Positions 37,947 to 46,385 of a DNA stretch of 64,000 bases are shown piece after piece. The DNA comes from SZAS-103 sp036496805. Lineage in GTDB: Bacteria > Pseudomonadota > Gammaproteobacteria > Xanthomonadales > Xanthomonadaceae. The DNA lies in assembly GCA_036496805.1 (NCBI GenBank), contig DASXKN010000029.1:248001-312000 (forward strand). The letters are read 5' to 3'. The number at the start of each line of letters is the position of its first letter. Position 1 is the stretch's first letter. The position numbers were made by a program, and so were the translations under genes. A model generated the notes under the pieces. It had not been told where the DNA came from. It worked only from the letters and a program-made list of their open reading frames with translations, and searched no databases.

Positions 37947-38224
37947 ACCTGCAACTGCAATGGTGGGACTGGGTCGGCCTCGTCGGCACGGTGTCGATCC
38001 TGTTCGGTTTCTTCCTGCTCCAGACCGGCAAGCTGCACGGGCAGGGCATCGTGTTCCAGTTGCTGAACCTGCTGGGCGCGCTCGGCGTGCTGGTCTCGCT
38101 CTACGGCCGCTTCAACCTGTCGGTCTTCCTGCTGGAAGGAACCTGGGCGCTGATCAGCGGCTACGGCATCTGGCGGTCGGCCAGGAGCAGGCAGGGCGCG
38201 AGCGGGCAGGGCATCTCGGGCTGA
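37943..38224 (+). CDS. CBU_0592-like small membrane protein
   Basis: 93 residues with three hydrophobic helices (about 9-26, 37-53, 60-80) and the sequence YGRFNLSVFLLEGTWALISGYGIWR, which fits the CBU_0592-type family of uncharacterised membrane proteins. It starts at a GTG overlapping the rlmB stop (GTGA). Function unknown. The 181 bp to the next (convergent) gene hold no gene. Confidence 0.7.
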   Translation: MNLQLQWWDWVGLVGTVSILFGFFLLQTGKLHGQGIVFQLLNLLGALGVLVSLYGRFNLSVFLLEGTWALISGYGIWRSARSRQGASGQGISG

Positions 38225-38405
38225 CGCGTCGCTGCTTTCGGAGCAGACAGCAGCAGCACGGACTACGTGAGCCCGTCGCATTTTTCGGGAAGGTGGAAAC
38301 GGCAAACCAGCCAGCGCCTGCGCGATGGCCGTTCCGTTCCGTCGTGGATGCAGCGCCGGCGACGCGCGTCGAACGCGGTCGCCGGTCACGGGATCTCGCA
38401 GGAGA

Positions 38406-38744
38406 TCAGCGCTTCGCGGAAGTCGCGAGCTGCGCCTTCATGGCCTGGTCGAACTCGCCGAGGATGCGGTTCAGGCCCATGATCGATTCGACGTCGTAGA
38501 GGTTGCGGGTCGCGATCACGACCGCCTTCTCGCCGAGCAGTGTCGACGCACGCATCGCACGTTCGCCCAGCGGATGCTTCTGGAGCTGCCGCAGGTTCGC
38601 CTGCAACTCCGTCAGCGTGTTCTGCCGGAACTGCGCGGAACCTCCCGCCATGATCCATCCGCTGTTGCGCATCACATTGGCGAGCAGTTCTTCGAGGGTG
38701 GGCTCCTCGGTGATTCGAGGTTGCCTGACGGTCGCGGCGATCAC
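38406..38744 (-). CDS. hypothetical helical protein
   Basis: 112 residues from a GTG at 38744 behind GGAG. It is mostly helical with a conserved-looking NSGWIMAGGSAQFRQNTLTE stretch and a C-terminal coiled part. No signal peptide, no membrane helix, no recognised family. It has codon use like its neighbours. The 281 bp between it and the first adhesin hold no gene. Confidence 0.55.
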   Translation of the reverse strand: MIAATVRQPRITEEPTLEELLANVMRNSGWIMAGGSAQFRQNTLTELQANLRQLQKHPLGERAMRASTLLGEKAVVIATRNLYDVESIMGLNRILGEFDQAMKAQLATSAKR

Positions 38745-39025
38745 AGCGTTTTTCTCCGGTTGGTTTGGGGTGTTCCATATCGAGAACGGCCAATTCGCCG
38801 CCGGGAGGACAAAAACGATGAACGTCTGACAAACGGCGCCGCTGGAGTCGTGGACGGCATCGCGCCAGACGCCCGGTCTGTCGATGTCGCTTGTCGTCAG
38901 TCGGGCCAGCGCGCCGGGATGGCGGTGGATTGCTTGCCATGCTTGTCCCGCGCGGATCCGCCGCTGGCCCGAGCGCTCCCCGGGCGGCGCGAGGCGACAC
39001 CCGGGGTCAGCTCCCTTGCCGTGGA

Positions 39026-42000
39026 CTACCAGTTGAATCCCGCGCCCACGCCCACGCTGCTCTCGCCGCTGGCAAACGAACCGCTCAGCGAAACGCTGGC
39101 GTGGCCGAATGCATGCAGGAAGCCGACCGCGACGGCCGACTGGCCGCCCAGGAATCCACCACCCACGGCGACGCGGTTCTCACCGGGACCGCTGGAGGTG
39201 TTCATCGCCATGCTCGACATCGCCGTGCCCATTGCACCGATCTTGTCGATGCGACGATCCTGCTGGGCGAACTCCTGGTTCACCTGGTCCTGGAACGCGT
39301 CGAAGCTGTCGTTGAGCGTGGCCACCTGGGAGCTGGTGTAGGCGTTCGCACTCTGCAGCGTCGCGGCATTGCCTGCGTCGGAGTGCGCATTGGCGGACGC
39401 CAGCGTGCCCGCATCGCCGGCGTCGGCATGCGCGTTGGCCGCCACCAGCGCCGCTGCGTCGCCCGAGGTCATCGCCGCCGAGCCGTTCGTGCCTGCCAGC
39501 GCGCTCACCTGTGCATTGCTCGCCGACAAGGCGCTGTTCGCTTCGCTCAGCGCCGAGTTCGCCGTGCTCAGCGCCGTCGCCGACTGCGAGCTCACCACCG
39601 CCGTCGCTGCCTGCAACTGGCCCAGGTTCACCGCGTCCGTGGTGTTCACCGCCGTCGCGACATTCGTGATCCGGCGATCGTGGCCCACGCTGCCCACCGA
39701 CACCGTGTTCGAAGCGTCCGCGATCGAGCCAGCGCCAATCGCGACCGCGTTGGTCGCGCCGGACGATACCGACGCGCCGGCTCCGATCGCGGTGTCGCTG
39801 ACATCGAGCGTCGAGGCGCTTTCGCCGATCGCGACGTCGTTGGTGAATCCTGCCGATGCACCCGCGCCGACCGCCACGGCTTCCGCGCCGGCCGCCGTCG
39901 CGAACTCGCCCGCATTGGCCACGCCGTTGTTGTTCGCGTCGAACCATCCGCCCACCGCCACGCTGCCCTGGCCGCCGGCGTTCGCCTGCGTGCCCACCGC
40001 AAGGCTGCCGTTGCCGGTCGCGTGGTTGCTCACGCCGAACGCGCTGGCGCTCGCTCCACTGACGGTGTTGCCGTAGCCGAAGGCGACGGCCTTGGTGCCG
40101 CTCGCATAGTCATGCGAACCGGCCGCCATGCTGCGCACGCCCGAGGCCGTATCGGACTGGCCGAAGGCCTCGGCATAGTTGCCGCTCACCGTGTTCTTCA
40201 GGCCGAAGGCGTTGGCGCTGGTTCCGCTGGCGACGTTCTTGTAACCGAAGGCGCTGGAGTTGTTGCCGCTGGCGGTGTTCTTGTAGCCGACGGCGCTGGA
40301 GCGCAGCCCGGTCGCGCTGTTGGCGAAACCCATCGCGCTTCCCTTCGCGCTTTCGACGTAGTTGCCGTAGCCGAAAGCGCTGCTCTTGCCGCCGATGGCC
40401 CTGTTCTCGTAACCGAACGCGCTGTCGTCCGCGGTGAACTTCTCCTTGCCACCGCTGATGTAGCCGCGCCCGGCGACGTTGCCCGTGCCGATCGCGGCGC
40501 TGTTGTTGCCGTAGGCGCGATCGAGATAGCCCATGGCGGTGGCGTTGGCCGCGGAATAGGTCCTGGATTTGTAGACGACGACTCCGCCCGCGTCGCTCTG
40601 GAAGCCGATGGCCGTGTCGCGTGCGCCCGCCGCCAGGCTGTCGGCGCCGAGTGCGCTGCTGTATGCGCCGGTGGCGCTGTTGTTGAAGCCGAATGCGCTG
40701 GCTGACATGCCCGAGACCCGATTGTCGTTGCCGAACGCGCTCGCCTCTGTGCCCGATGCGGTGTTGTCGATGCCGAAAGCGCTCGCGCTCGCGCCGGATG
40801 CGGTGTTGACGTATCCGAATGCGCTGGCATCCAGGCCGGCTGTGTTGCCCTTGCCGAACGCACTGGCGTTCGAACCGGTGGCCGTGTCGTAACTGCCGAC
40901 GGCGTTCGCACTGGAATAGATGCCGGCCGCACCCGCTGCCGTGCCGACCCGGTCGTGATCGCCCAGGGCGTTGCTCTTCTGGGCGGTGCCATAGACGGTG
41001 CTTTCGTAACCGAATGCCGAGCTGTCCCTGCCGATCGCGGAAGTCCACGAACCCACGGCCGTGCTCGCGAAGCCATAGGCATGGGCGACATCGCCGACCG
41101 CGGTGCTGTTGGCCTGGGTCGCGACGCTCTTGTAGCCCATGGCGCTGCTGAGGAAGCCGGACGCGACGCTGGCGTATCCGATCGCGGTACTGGAGATGCC
41201 GTAAGCCTTGGACTTGTCGCCGACGGCCGTGCTGCCGGCCTGGTTCGCGACGTTCCTGTAACCGAATGCGCTGCTCAGGCTGCCCGATGCGGTGTTGTTC
41301 GATCCGAACGCGCTGGCGCCCGAATTGCTGGCGGTGTTGTAGCTGCCGAAGGCATTGGCGCGGGCATAGAGCTGCGCCGCTCCGGCGGAGGTGCCGGCCG
41401 TGTTCTGGACGCCCACGGCACTGCTCTTCATGGCGCTGGCGAACACGGTGTTGCTGTAGCCGAACGCGTTGCTGCTCCCGGATCCGACGATGTTGCCGCG
41501 ACCGAACGCGCTGCTGGCGTCCGCCGAGGTGTCGTTGCCATAGCCCACCGCGCTGCTTTCGTTGCCGTAGGCGTGGTTGTACGCGCCGAATGCGCTGGCG
41601 CCGTTGTTTTTCGCGGCATTGTGGCTGCCCACCGCGTTGTCGTGGGAGTAGGCGTTCGCAATGCCGGTAGAGGTGCCGACGACGTTCCTGTCGCCCAGGG
41701 CATTGCTGTTGCCGGCACTGGCCCAGGTCGTGTTGTGGTAGCCGAAAGCGCTGCTGCCGGCGCCATAGACCTCGTTGTAGCCACCGAAAGCGTTGGAGCC
41801 CGTGTTCGTAGCCCTGTTGCCGTTGCCCATGGCGTTGACATGGAGAACGGTTTCGGAAGCAGTTGCGCCGACGACGTTGCCATAACCCACGGCGGTGCTG
41901 CCTTTCGTGTTGACCTGCACGAAATTGCTGGCGCCCAACGCGGTGCCCGAAGAGCCGTAGTTCGTGTTCTCGTACCCGAACGAGTTGCTGTTGGGGCCTC

Positions 42001-42538
42001 CGGCAAAGTTGCCCTGGCCGAAGGCGCTGCTGCTCGCGCCGGAAGCATGGTTGCTGATGCCGAACGCGCTGGCGTCGGACTGCCTTGCGACGTTGTCGAT
42101 GCCCACCGCGCTGGCATAGGAATACGCGCCCGATGCGCCGGAGACGCCGACCTGGTTGCGCCATCCCAGGGCGACGCTCTTCGTGGCATTGCCGAAGATC
42201 GTGTTCTTGTAGCCGAACGCGCTGCTGTAGTTTCCCGACACGATGTTGTCGTAGCCCACGGCCGTGCTGTCGACACCCGCCGCGGTGTTCCTGAAGCCCA
42301 GCGCGTTGCTGGCGGTGCTGGAGGCCGTGTTGTACTTGCCGAATGCGGCGCTGTTGTAGCCGCTGGCCGCGTCCTTGTACCCGCAAGCCACCGCGGCGAT
42401 GCCGCCCGCGGTCGTGCCGGTGTCCGCGCAGGTCGTCGCGCCTGCAGACGCGTCACCGATTGCGCCGGCCAGCGAGCCGAGACCAAAGAGGATGCACAGG
42501 GTCAGATGTGCGGTGCGGTGACGATGCGGGGTTTTCAC
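39026..42538 (-). CDS. trimeric autotransporter adhesin (YadA-like), copy 1
   Basis: 1170 residues from GTG behind AGGAG. Layout: signal peptide (about 1-32), a Cys pair (37 and 52), then about 60 YadA head motifs of 14 or so residues (SSAFGYxNxASG type) forming a left-handed beta roll. An EF-hand-like loop DANNNGVANAGE, a neck, a stalk with ANAHADAGDAGTLASANAH, and a C-terminal YadA anchor (about 1080-1170, ending GVGAGFNW) complete it. It should be secreted as a trimer, with the anchor forming a 12-strand barrel and the head displayed as an adhesin. The large head with a very short stalk is unusual. The reading frame upstream of 42538 is only a shadow of copy 2. Confidence 0.9.
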   Translation of the reverse strand: MKTPHRHRTAHLTLCILFGLGSLAGAIGDASAGATTCADTGTTAGGIAAVACGYKDAASGYNSAAFGKYNTASSTASNALGFRNTAAGVDSTAVGYDNIVSGNYSSAFGYKNTIFGNATKSVALGWRNQVGVSGASGAYSYASAVGIDNVARQSDASAFGISNHASGASSSAFGQGNFAGGPNSNSFGYENTNYGSSGTALGASNFVQVNTKGSTAVGYGNVVGATASETVLHVNAMGNGNRATNTGSNAFGGYNEVYGAGSSAFGYHNTTWASAGNSNALGDRNVVGTSTGIANAYSHDNAVGSHNAAKNNGASAFGAYNHAYGNESSAVGYGNDTSADASSAFGRGNIVGSGSSNAFGYSNTVFASAMKSSAVGVQNTAGTSAGAAQLYARANAFGSYNTASNSGASAFGSNNTASGSLSSAFGYRNVANQAGSTAVGDKSKAYGISSTAIGYASVASGFLSSAMGYKSVATQANSTAVGDVAHAYGFASTAVGSWTSAIGRDSSAFGYESTVYGTAQKSNALGDHDRVGTAAGAAGIYSSANAVGSYDTATGSNASAFGKGNTAGLDASAFGYVNTASGASASAFGIDNTASGTEASAFGNDNRVSGMSASAFGFNNSATGAYSSALGADSLAAGARDTAIGFQSDAGGVVVYKSRTYSAANATAMGYLDRAYGNNSAAIGTGNVAGRGYISGGKEKFTADDSAFGYENRAIGGKSSAFGYGNYVESAKGSAMGFANSATGLRSSAVGYKNTASGNNSSAFGYKNVASGTSANAFGLKNTVSGNYAEAFGQSDTASGVRSMAAGSHDYASGTKAVAFGYGNTVSGASASAFGVSNHATGNGSLAVGTQANAGGQGSVAVGGWFDANNNGVANAGEFATAAGAEAVAVGAGASAGFTNDVAIGESASTLDVSDTAIGAGASVSSGATNAVAIGAGSIADASNTVSVGSVGHDRRITNVATAVNTTDAVNLGQLQAATAVVSSQSATALSTANSALSEANSALSASNAQVSALAGTNGSAAMTSGDAAALVAANAHADAGDAGTLASANAHSDAGNAATLQSANAYTSSQVATLNDSFDAFQDQVNQEFAQQDRRIDKIGAMGTAMSSMAMNTSSGPGENRVAVGGGFLGGQSAVAVGFLHAFGHASVSLSGSFASGESSVGVGAGFNW

Positions 42539-42663
42539 GACGTTCTCCTGGCTGGGCGGATCCGCAACCGGCAGGCGATCTGCGGGTTTGGTGCGGTCTG
42601 CATCAGCGAGCGCAGGAAGGCAGTCCCGGGGGACATTCCATGCGAACGGTCGGCGCTGCCGAA

Positions 42664-42690
42664 TGGCCGGACGCGATGTGCGTCCGGCCA
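42664..42690 (-). terminator. hairpin between adhesin copies 2 and 1
   Basis: Perfect 11-bp stem TGGCCGGACGC/GCGTCCGGCCA with a 5-nt loop, 16 bp after the copy 2 stop. No U-run on the minus strand, so it may be a partial terminator or an RNA-stabilising hairpin. Confidence 0.5.
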
Positions 42691-42705
42691 CCGCGAGGTA
42701 CGGCC

Positions 42706-45700
42706 TCAGAATCCCATGCCGACTCCGACCGTTCCGGAGCTGTCCGAACCATCGAACGCCGCGCCCAGGGTCATCGCCACGCGCGGCGTGAACTGGTATT
42801 GCATGCCGACCGAGAACGCCGTCTGTCCACGGTAGCTGCCGAATGCCGCGCCCATGCGCAGGTTGCTGCCGGAGATCGCGGCCGCGCTCGAGGTCATGCC
42901 GGACATCGCCGCGCCCAGGGCGCCGACGCGATCGATGCGCCGGTCCTCCACGGACAACTGCTGGGTCACCTGGTTCTGGAAGTTCGTGAACGAGTCGTCG
43001 AGCGCGGCCACCTGCGTGTTGGTGTAGGCGTTGGCGCTCTGCAGCGTCGTGGCATTGCCCGCGTCCGCGTGGGCATTTGCAGCCGCGAGCGTGCTCGCGT
43101 CGCCGGCATCGGCGTGAGCGTTGGCTGCCACCAGCGCTGTCGCATCGCCCGAGTTCATCGCCGCCGAGCCGTTCGATCCCGCCAGCGCGCTGACCTGCGC
43201 GTTGCTCGCCGTCAGCGCGCTGTTCGCCTCGCTCAGCGCCGTGTTCGCGGTGCTCAGCGCCGTGGTCGCCTGCGAGCTCACGGCTGTCGTCGCCGCTTGC
43301 AACTGGCTCAGGTTCACCGCATCGGTGCCATTGATCGCGGTCGCCACGTTCGTGATCCGACGCTCGTGGCCCACGCTGCCCACCGACACCGTGTTCGCTG
43401 CGTCCGCCACCGATCCGAAACCGATCGCCACCGAATTGGCCGCGGTCACGCTCGACCCTGCGCCGATCGCGGTCTCGTTCACGCCGGTCATCGTCGTGCC
43501 TTCGCCCACGGCGACGTCGTTGCTGAAACCGGCGGATGCGCCTGCACCGACCGCCACCGCATCCGAACCGGCCGCGCTCGCGAACTCGCCGGCATCGATC
43601 ACGCCGTTGTTGTTCGCGTCGAACCAGCCGCCGACCGCAACGCTGCCCTTGCCGGCCGCATTCGATCCGCCACCTGCCGCCAGGCTGCCCTTGCCGCTGG
43701 CCACGTCGCTGAAGCCGAATGCACTTGCGGATGCGCCCGAGGCGGCGCTGCCCACGCCGAACGCGCTGGCGCTGGTGTTGCTGGCGGTGTTGCCATAGCC
43801 CACCGCGCTGGACTTGGCATAGCTCGCGGTGTCGCCGTAACCCATCGAACTGGACTTGGCGCCGCTTGCGGTGTCGTGCGAACCGGCCGCGACCGCACGC
43901 GTACCCGAGGCCGTGTCGGACTGGCCGAAGGCTTCGGCGTAGTTGCCGGTCACCGTGTTCTTCAGGCCGAAGGCGTTCGAGTTGGCGCCGCTGGCGGTGT
44001 TCTTGTAGCCGAAGGCATTGGCGTCGTTGCCGCTGGCGATGTTCCTGAAGCCGAAGGCATTGGCGCGCAGTCCGGTCGCGCTGTCGACGAAGCCCAGAGC
44101 GCTGCTGTAACCGCCGGTGGCCGTGTTGCCGTATCCGAACGCGCTGTCGCCCTTGGTGAAGGCAACCCGCCCGGCGACCAAGTGGCCCAGTCCGGCGGTG
44201 TTCTTGTAGCCCACCGCGCTGCTGTCGGTGCCGTAGGCATGGTCGCGGACACCCATGGCCGTAGCCCCGGCCGAGGCGTAGCGCGCACTGCCCACGGCAT
44301 AAGCGCCGCCGGCATCGCTCTGGTAGCCCACCGCGACGGACTTGAAACCCGTGGCGTTGCTGGTGAATCCGAAAGCACTGCTGTAGACGCCGTCGGCATG
44401 AACGGTGTTGCCGAAGGCCGAACTGCCGTCCTCCGACGCCCTGTCGTGGCTGCCGACCGCATTGCTGTAGTTGCCGGCTGCGTAGTTGTACGCGCCGAAC
44501 GTGTTGGAGCCGGCGCCCTTCGTGGTGTTTTTGTATCCGAATGCGCCGCCTGCGAAGCTGTTGACGGTGTTGCCTGTGCCGAACGCCGAATCGCCCTGTT
44601 CCCAGGCTATGTTGCGTTCGCCGAATGCGTTGCTGGATTCCCCTTCCGCGCCGTTTGCCCGGCCGAACGCATTGCTGTACCTGCCGGCCGCGACATTGCC
44701 GCCGCCGATCGCAGCGCTTTCGAAACCGTTCGCCGCGTCCTGGTAACCGAACGCGTTGCCATGGGCGCCGTAAACGACCACGGCGTTGCCCACCGCGGTG
44801 CTGTTGACGCCGTAGGCGTGGGCGGAAAAGCCCAGGGCCGTGCTGCCGGTCTGGGTCGCAACGCTCTTGTAGCCGAACGCGCTGCTGGAAAGGCCAGACG
44901 CGACGTTGCCGACGCCGAACGCGCTGGCGCCCTGGTTGCTTGCGGTGTTGTTGCTGCCGAACGCATTGGCGTTGGGTACGCCCGCGTAGTCGGTCAGCAG
45001 GCCGGCCTTGTTGTGGTCGCCCACGGCATTGCCCGATGGTGAACCGGCGTACACCTTGTTCTTGTAGCCGAACGCGCTGCTCCCGGTGCTGTAGGCCTGG
45101 TTCAGCGCGCCGACTGCCGAACTGCCCTGCGCGGCGGCGAGGTTTTCCAGGCCGATCGCACTGCTGAAGGTCCCGGAGGCGGAATTCCCGGCGCCGATCG
45201 CGCTGCTGTAACGGCCCGATGCGACGTCGTTCACTCCCAGCGCGCTCGCTCCCGTGTTGATCGCGGTGTCGTAGCTGCCGAACGCGTTGGCGCGGGAATA
45301 CACGCCCGCCGCAGCGTAGCGCGTGCCGAGCGTGTCGTGGTCGCCCACGGCATTGCCCGACTTGGCGCTGACATACACGTTGTTCTCGTAGCCGAACGCG
45401 CTGCTGCCGTTGGCGCTCACGTTGTTCCCGAATCCGAACGCATTGCTCTGGGCGCCATAGGCGTGGTTGGCGAATCCCACCGCGGTCGCCGCTGTCGAGG
45501 TGGCATGGTTGTTCATGCCGATCGCGCTGCTGAAAAAGCCGGAAGCGAGGTTCTGGTTGCCGATCGCGGCGCTCTCGAGACCCTTCGCCGTATTGGCGTA
45601 GCCGATCGCGCTGCTGGACTCGTAGGCGTAGTTCGCCGTACCCACCGCGACACTGAACCTGTCGGGCGCCAAGTTCTTGTATCCCACCGCGGTGCTGGCC

Positions 45701-46134
45701 GCGCCGAGGGCCTTGTTCGCGTAGCCGAACGCACTGCTGCCGGCGCCGGTCGCCTGATTTTCGGACCCGAACGCGCTGGCGTTCGCGGCGAACGGTCCGG
45801 TGTAGTTTGCCCAGCCGATGGCCGAACTGTCGATGTCCTTTGCGGTGTTCCAGGCGCCGATCGCCATGCCGTATCCGTAGGCGGTGTTGTGCATGCCGAT
45901 CGCCTGGCCACCCGCGGCAGCGAAGTTCTGGTAGCCCATCGCCGTGCTGTACTGGCCGGAGGCGTTGTCGTAGGAGCCGCACGCGGTCGCATCGTGCCCA
46001 GCGGCGGAGGTGCCGGGGCCGAGGCAGTTGGTGACGCCGGCGATGCTGTTGCCGGCGAGGCCCGCCATCGATCCGATGCCGAACAGGATGCAGAGTGCGA
46101 GCTGCGTGGAGCGGGGACGGTGCAAGCCTTTCAT
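42706..46134 (-). CDS. trimeric autotransporter adhesin (YadA-like), copy 2
   Basis: 1142 residues. Same layout as copy 1: signal peptide ending near SIA-GVTN, cysteines 37 and 52, long run of YadA head motifs, EF-hand-like loop DANNNGVIDAGE (all canonical ligand positions present), short stalk with ANAHADAGDASTLAAANAH, and YadA anchor ending TVGVGMGF. GGAG precedes the ATG. The long region matching copy 1 around the EF-hand and stalk shows the genes arose by tandem duplication. The head repeats differ more than the C-terminus, as expected for surface variation. It stands 167 bp upstream of copy 1. Confidence 0.9.
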   Translation of the reverse strand: MKGLHRPRSTQLALCILFGIGSMAGLAGNSIAGVTNCLGPGTSAAGHDATACGSYDNASGQYSTAMGYQNFAAAGGQAIGMHNTAYGYGMAIGAWNTAKDIDSSAIGWANYTGPFAANASAFGSENQATGAGSSAFGYANKALGAASTAVGYKNLAPDRFSVAVGTANYAYESSSAIGYANTAKGLESAAIGNQNLASGFFSSAIGMNNHATSTAATAVGFANHAYGAQSNAFGFGNNVSANGSSAFGYENNVYVSAKSGNAVGDHDTLGTRYAAAGVYSRANAFGSYDTAINTGASALGVNDVASGRYSSAIGAGNSASGTFSSAIGLENLAAAQGSSAVGALNQAYSTGSSAFGYKNKVYAGSPSGNAVGDHNKAGLLTDYAGVPNANAFGSNNTASNQGASAFGVGNVASGLSSSAFGYKSVATQTGSTALGFSAHAYGVNSTAVGNAVVVYGAHGNAFGYQDAANGFESAAIGGGNVAAGRYSNAFGRANGAEGESSNAFGERNIAWEQGDSAFGTGNTVNSFAGGAFGYKNTTKGAGSNTFGAYNYAAGNYSNAVGSHDRASEDGSSAFGNTVHADGVYSSAFGFTSNATGFKSVAVGYQSDAGGAYAVGSARYASAGATAMGVRDHAYGTDSSAVGYKNTAGLGHLVAGRVAFTKGDSAFGYGNTATGGYSSALGFVDSATGLRANAFGFRNIASGNDANAFGYKNTASGANSNAFGLKNTVTGNYAEAFGQSDTASGTRAVAAGSHDTASGAKSSSMGYGDTASYAKSSAVGYGNTASNTSASAFGVGSAASGASASAFGFSDVASGKGSLAAGGGSNAAGKGSVAVGGWFDANNNGVIDAGEFASAAGSDAVAVGAGASAGFSNDVAVGEGTTMTGVNETAIGAGSSVTAANSVAIGFGSVADAANTVSVGSVGHERRITNVATAINGTDAVNLSQLQAATTAVSSQATTALSTANTALSEANSALTASNAQVSALAGSNGSAAMNSGDATALVAANAHADAGDASTLAAANAHADAGNATTLQSANAYTNTQVAALDDSFTNFQNQVTQQLSVEDRRIDRVGALGAAMSGMTSSAAAISGSNLRMGAAFGSYRGQTAFSVGMQYQFTPRVAMTLGAAFDGSDSSGTVGVGMGF

Positions 46135-46205
46135 GACGTTCTCCGGTGGGTGTCCGCAGCGGCAGACGCCCTGCCGGCTTTCATGCGGTTCGCATCACCC
46201 AGCGG

Positions 46206-46251
46206 AAAAAAAACGCCTCGGGGGACATCGTGTGCGGATGTTCCGAGGCGT
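46206..46251 (-). terminator. intrinsic terminator after adhesin copy 3
   Basis: Stem ACGCCTCGG/CCGAGGCGT with an inner ACATC/GATGT helix, followed by eight U on the minus strand. It separates copy 3 from copy 2 transcription and also overlaps the motif GGGGACAT shared by all three adhesin upstream regions. Confidence 0.8.
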
Positions 46252-46320
46252 CAACCCACCAACCGGAGACGAGGGATTTGCCAATCGAAGTCGATGCGCC
46301 AGGCGACCGAAGCCGAAGCG

Positions 46321-46385
46321 CTACCAACCGAAGCCAAAGTGCCATCAAGCGAAGCAGGTGATCTACCAACCGAAACCGAAGCCAA
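46321..46385 (-). repeat. duplicated adhesin 3' end motif with stop codon
   Basis: On the minus strand GGCTTCGGTTGGTAG, coding for the terminal Gly-Phe-Gly-Trp-stop of copy 3 (one base different there), recurs 42 bp after the real stop (46321), with a more degenerate copy further on. Remnant of a short tandem duplication. Confidence 0.6.

Noticed and set aside
42539..45982. N-terminal extension of adhesin copy 1 into copy 2
   Set aside because: Out-of-frame reading of the copy 2 head repeats (Arg/Gln-rich). The true start is the GTG at 42538, with AGGAG and a signal peptide.
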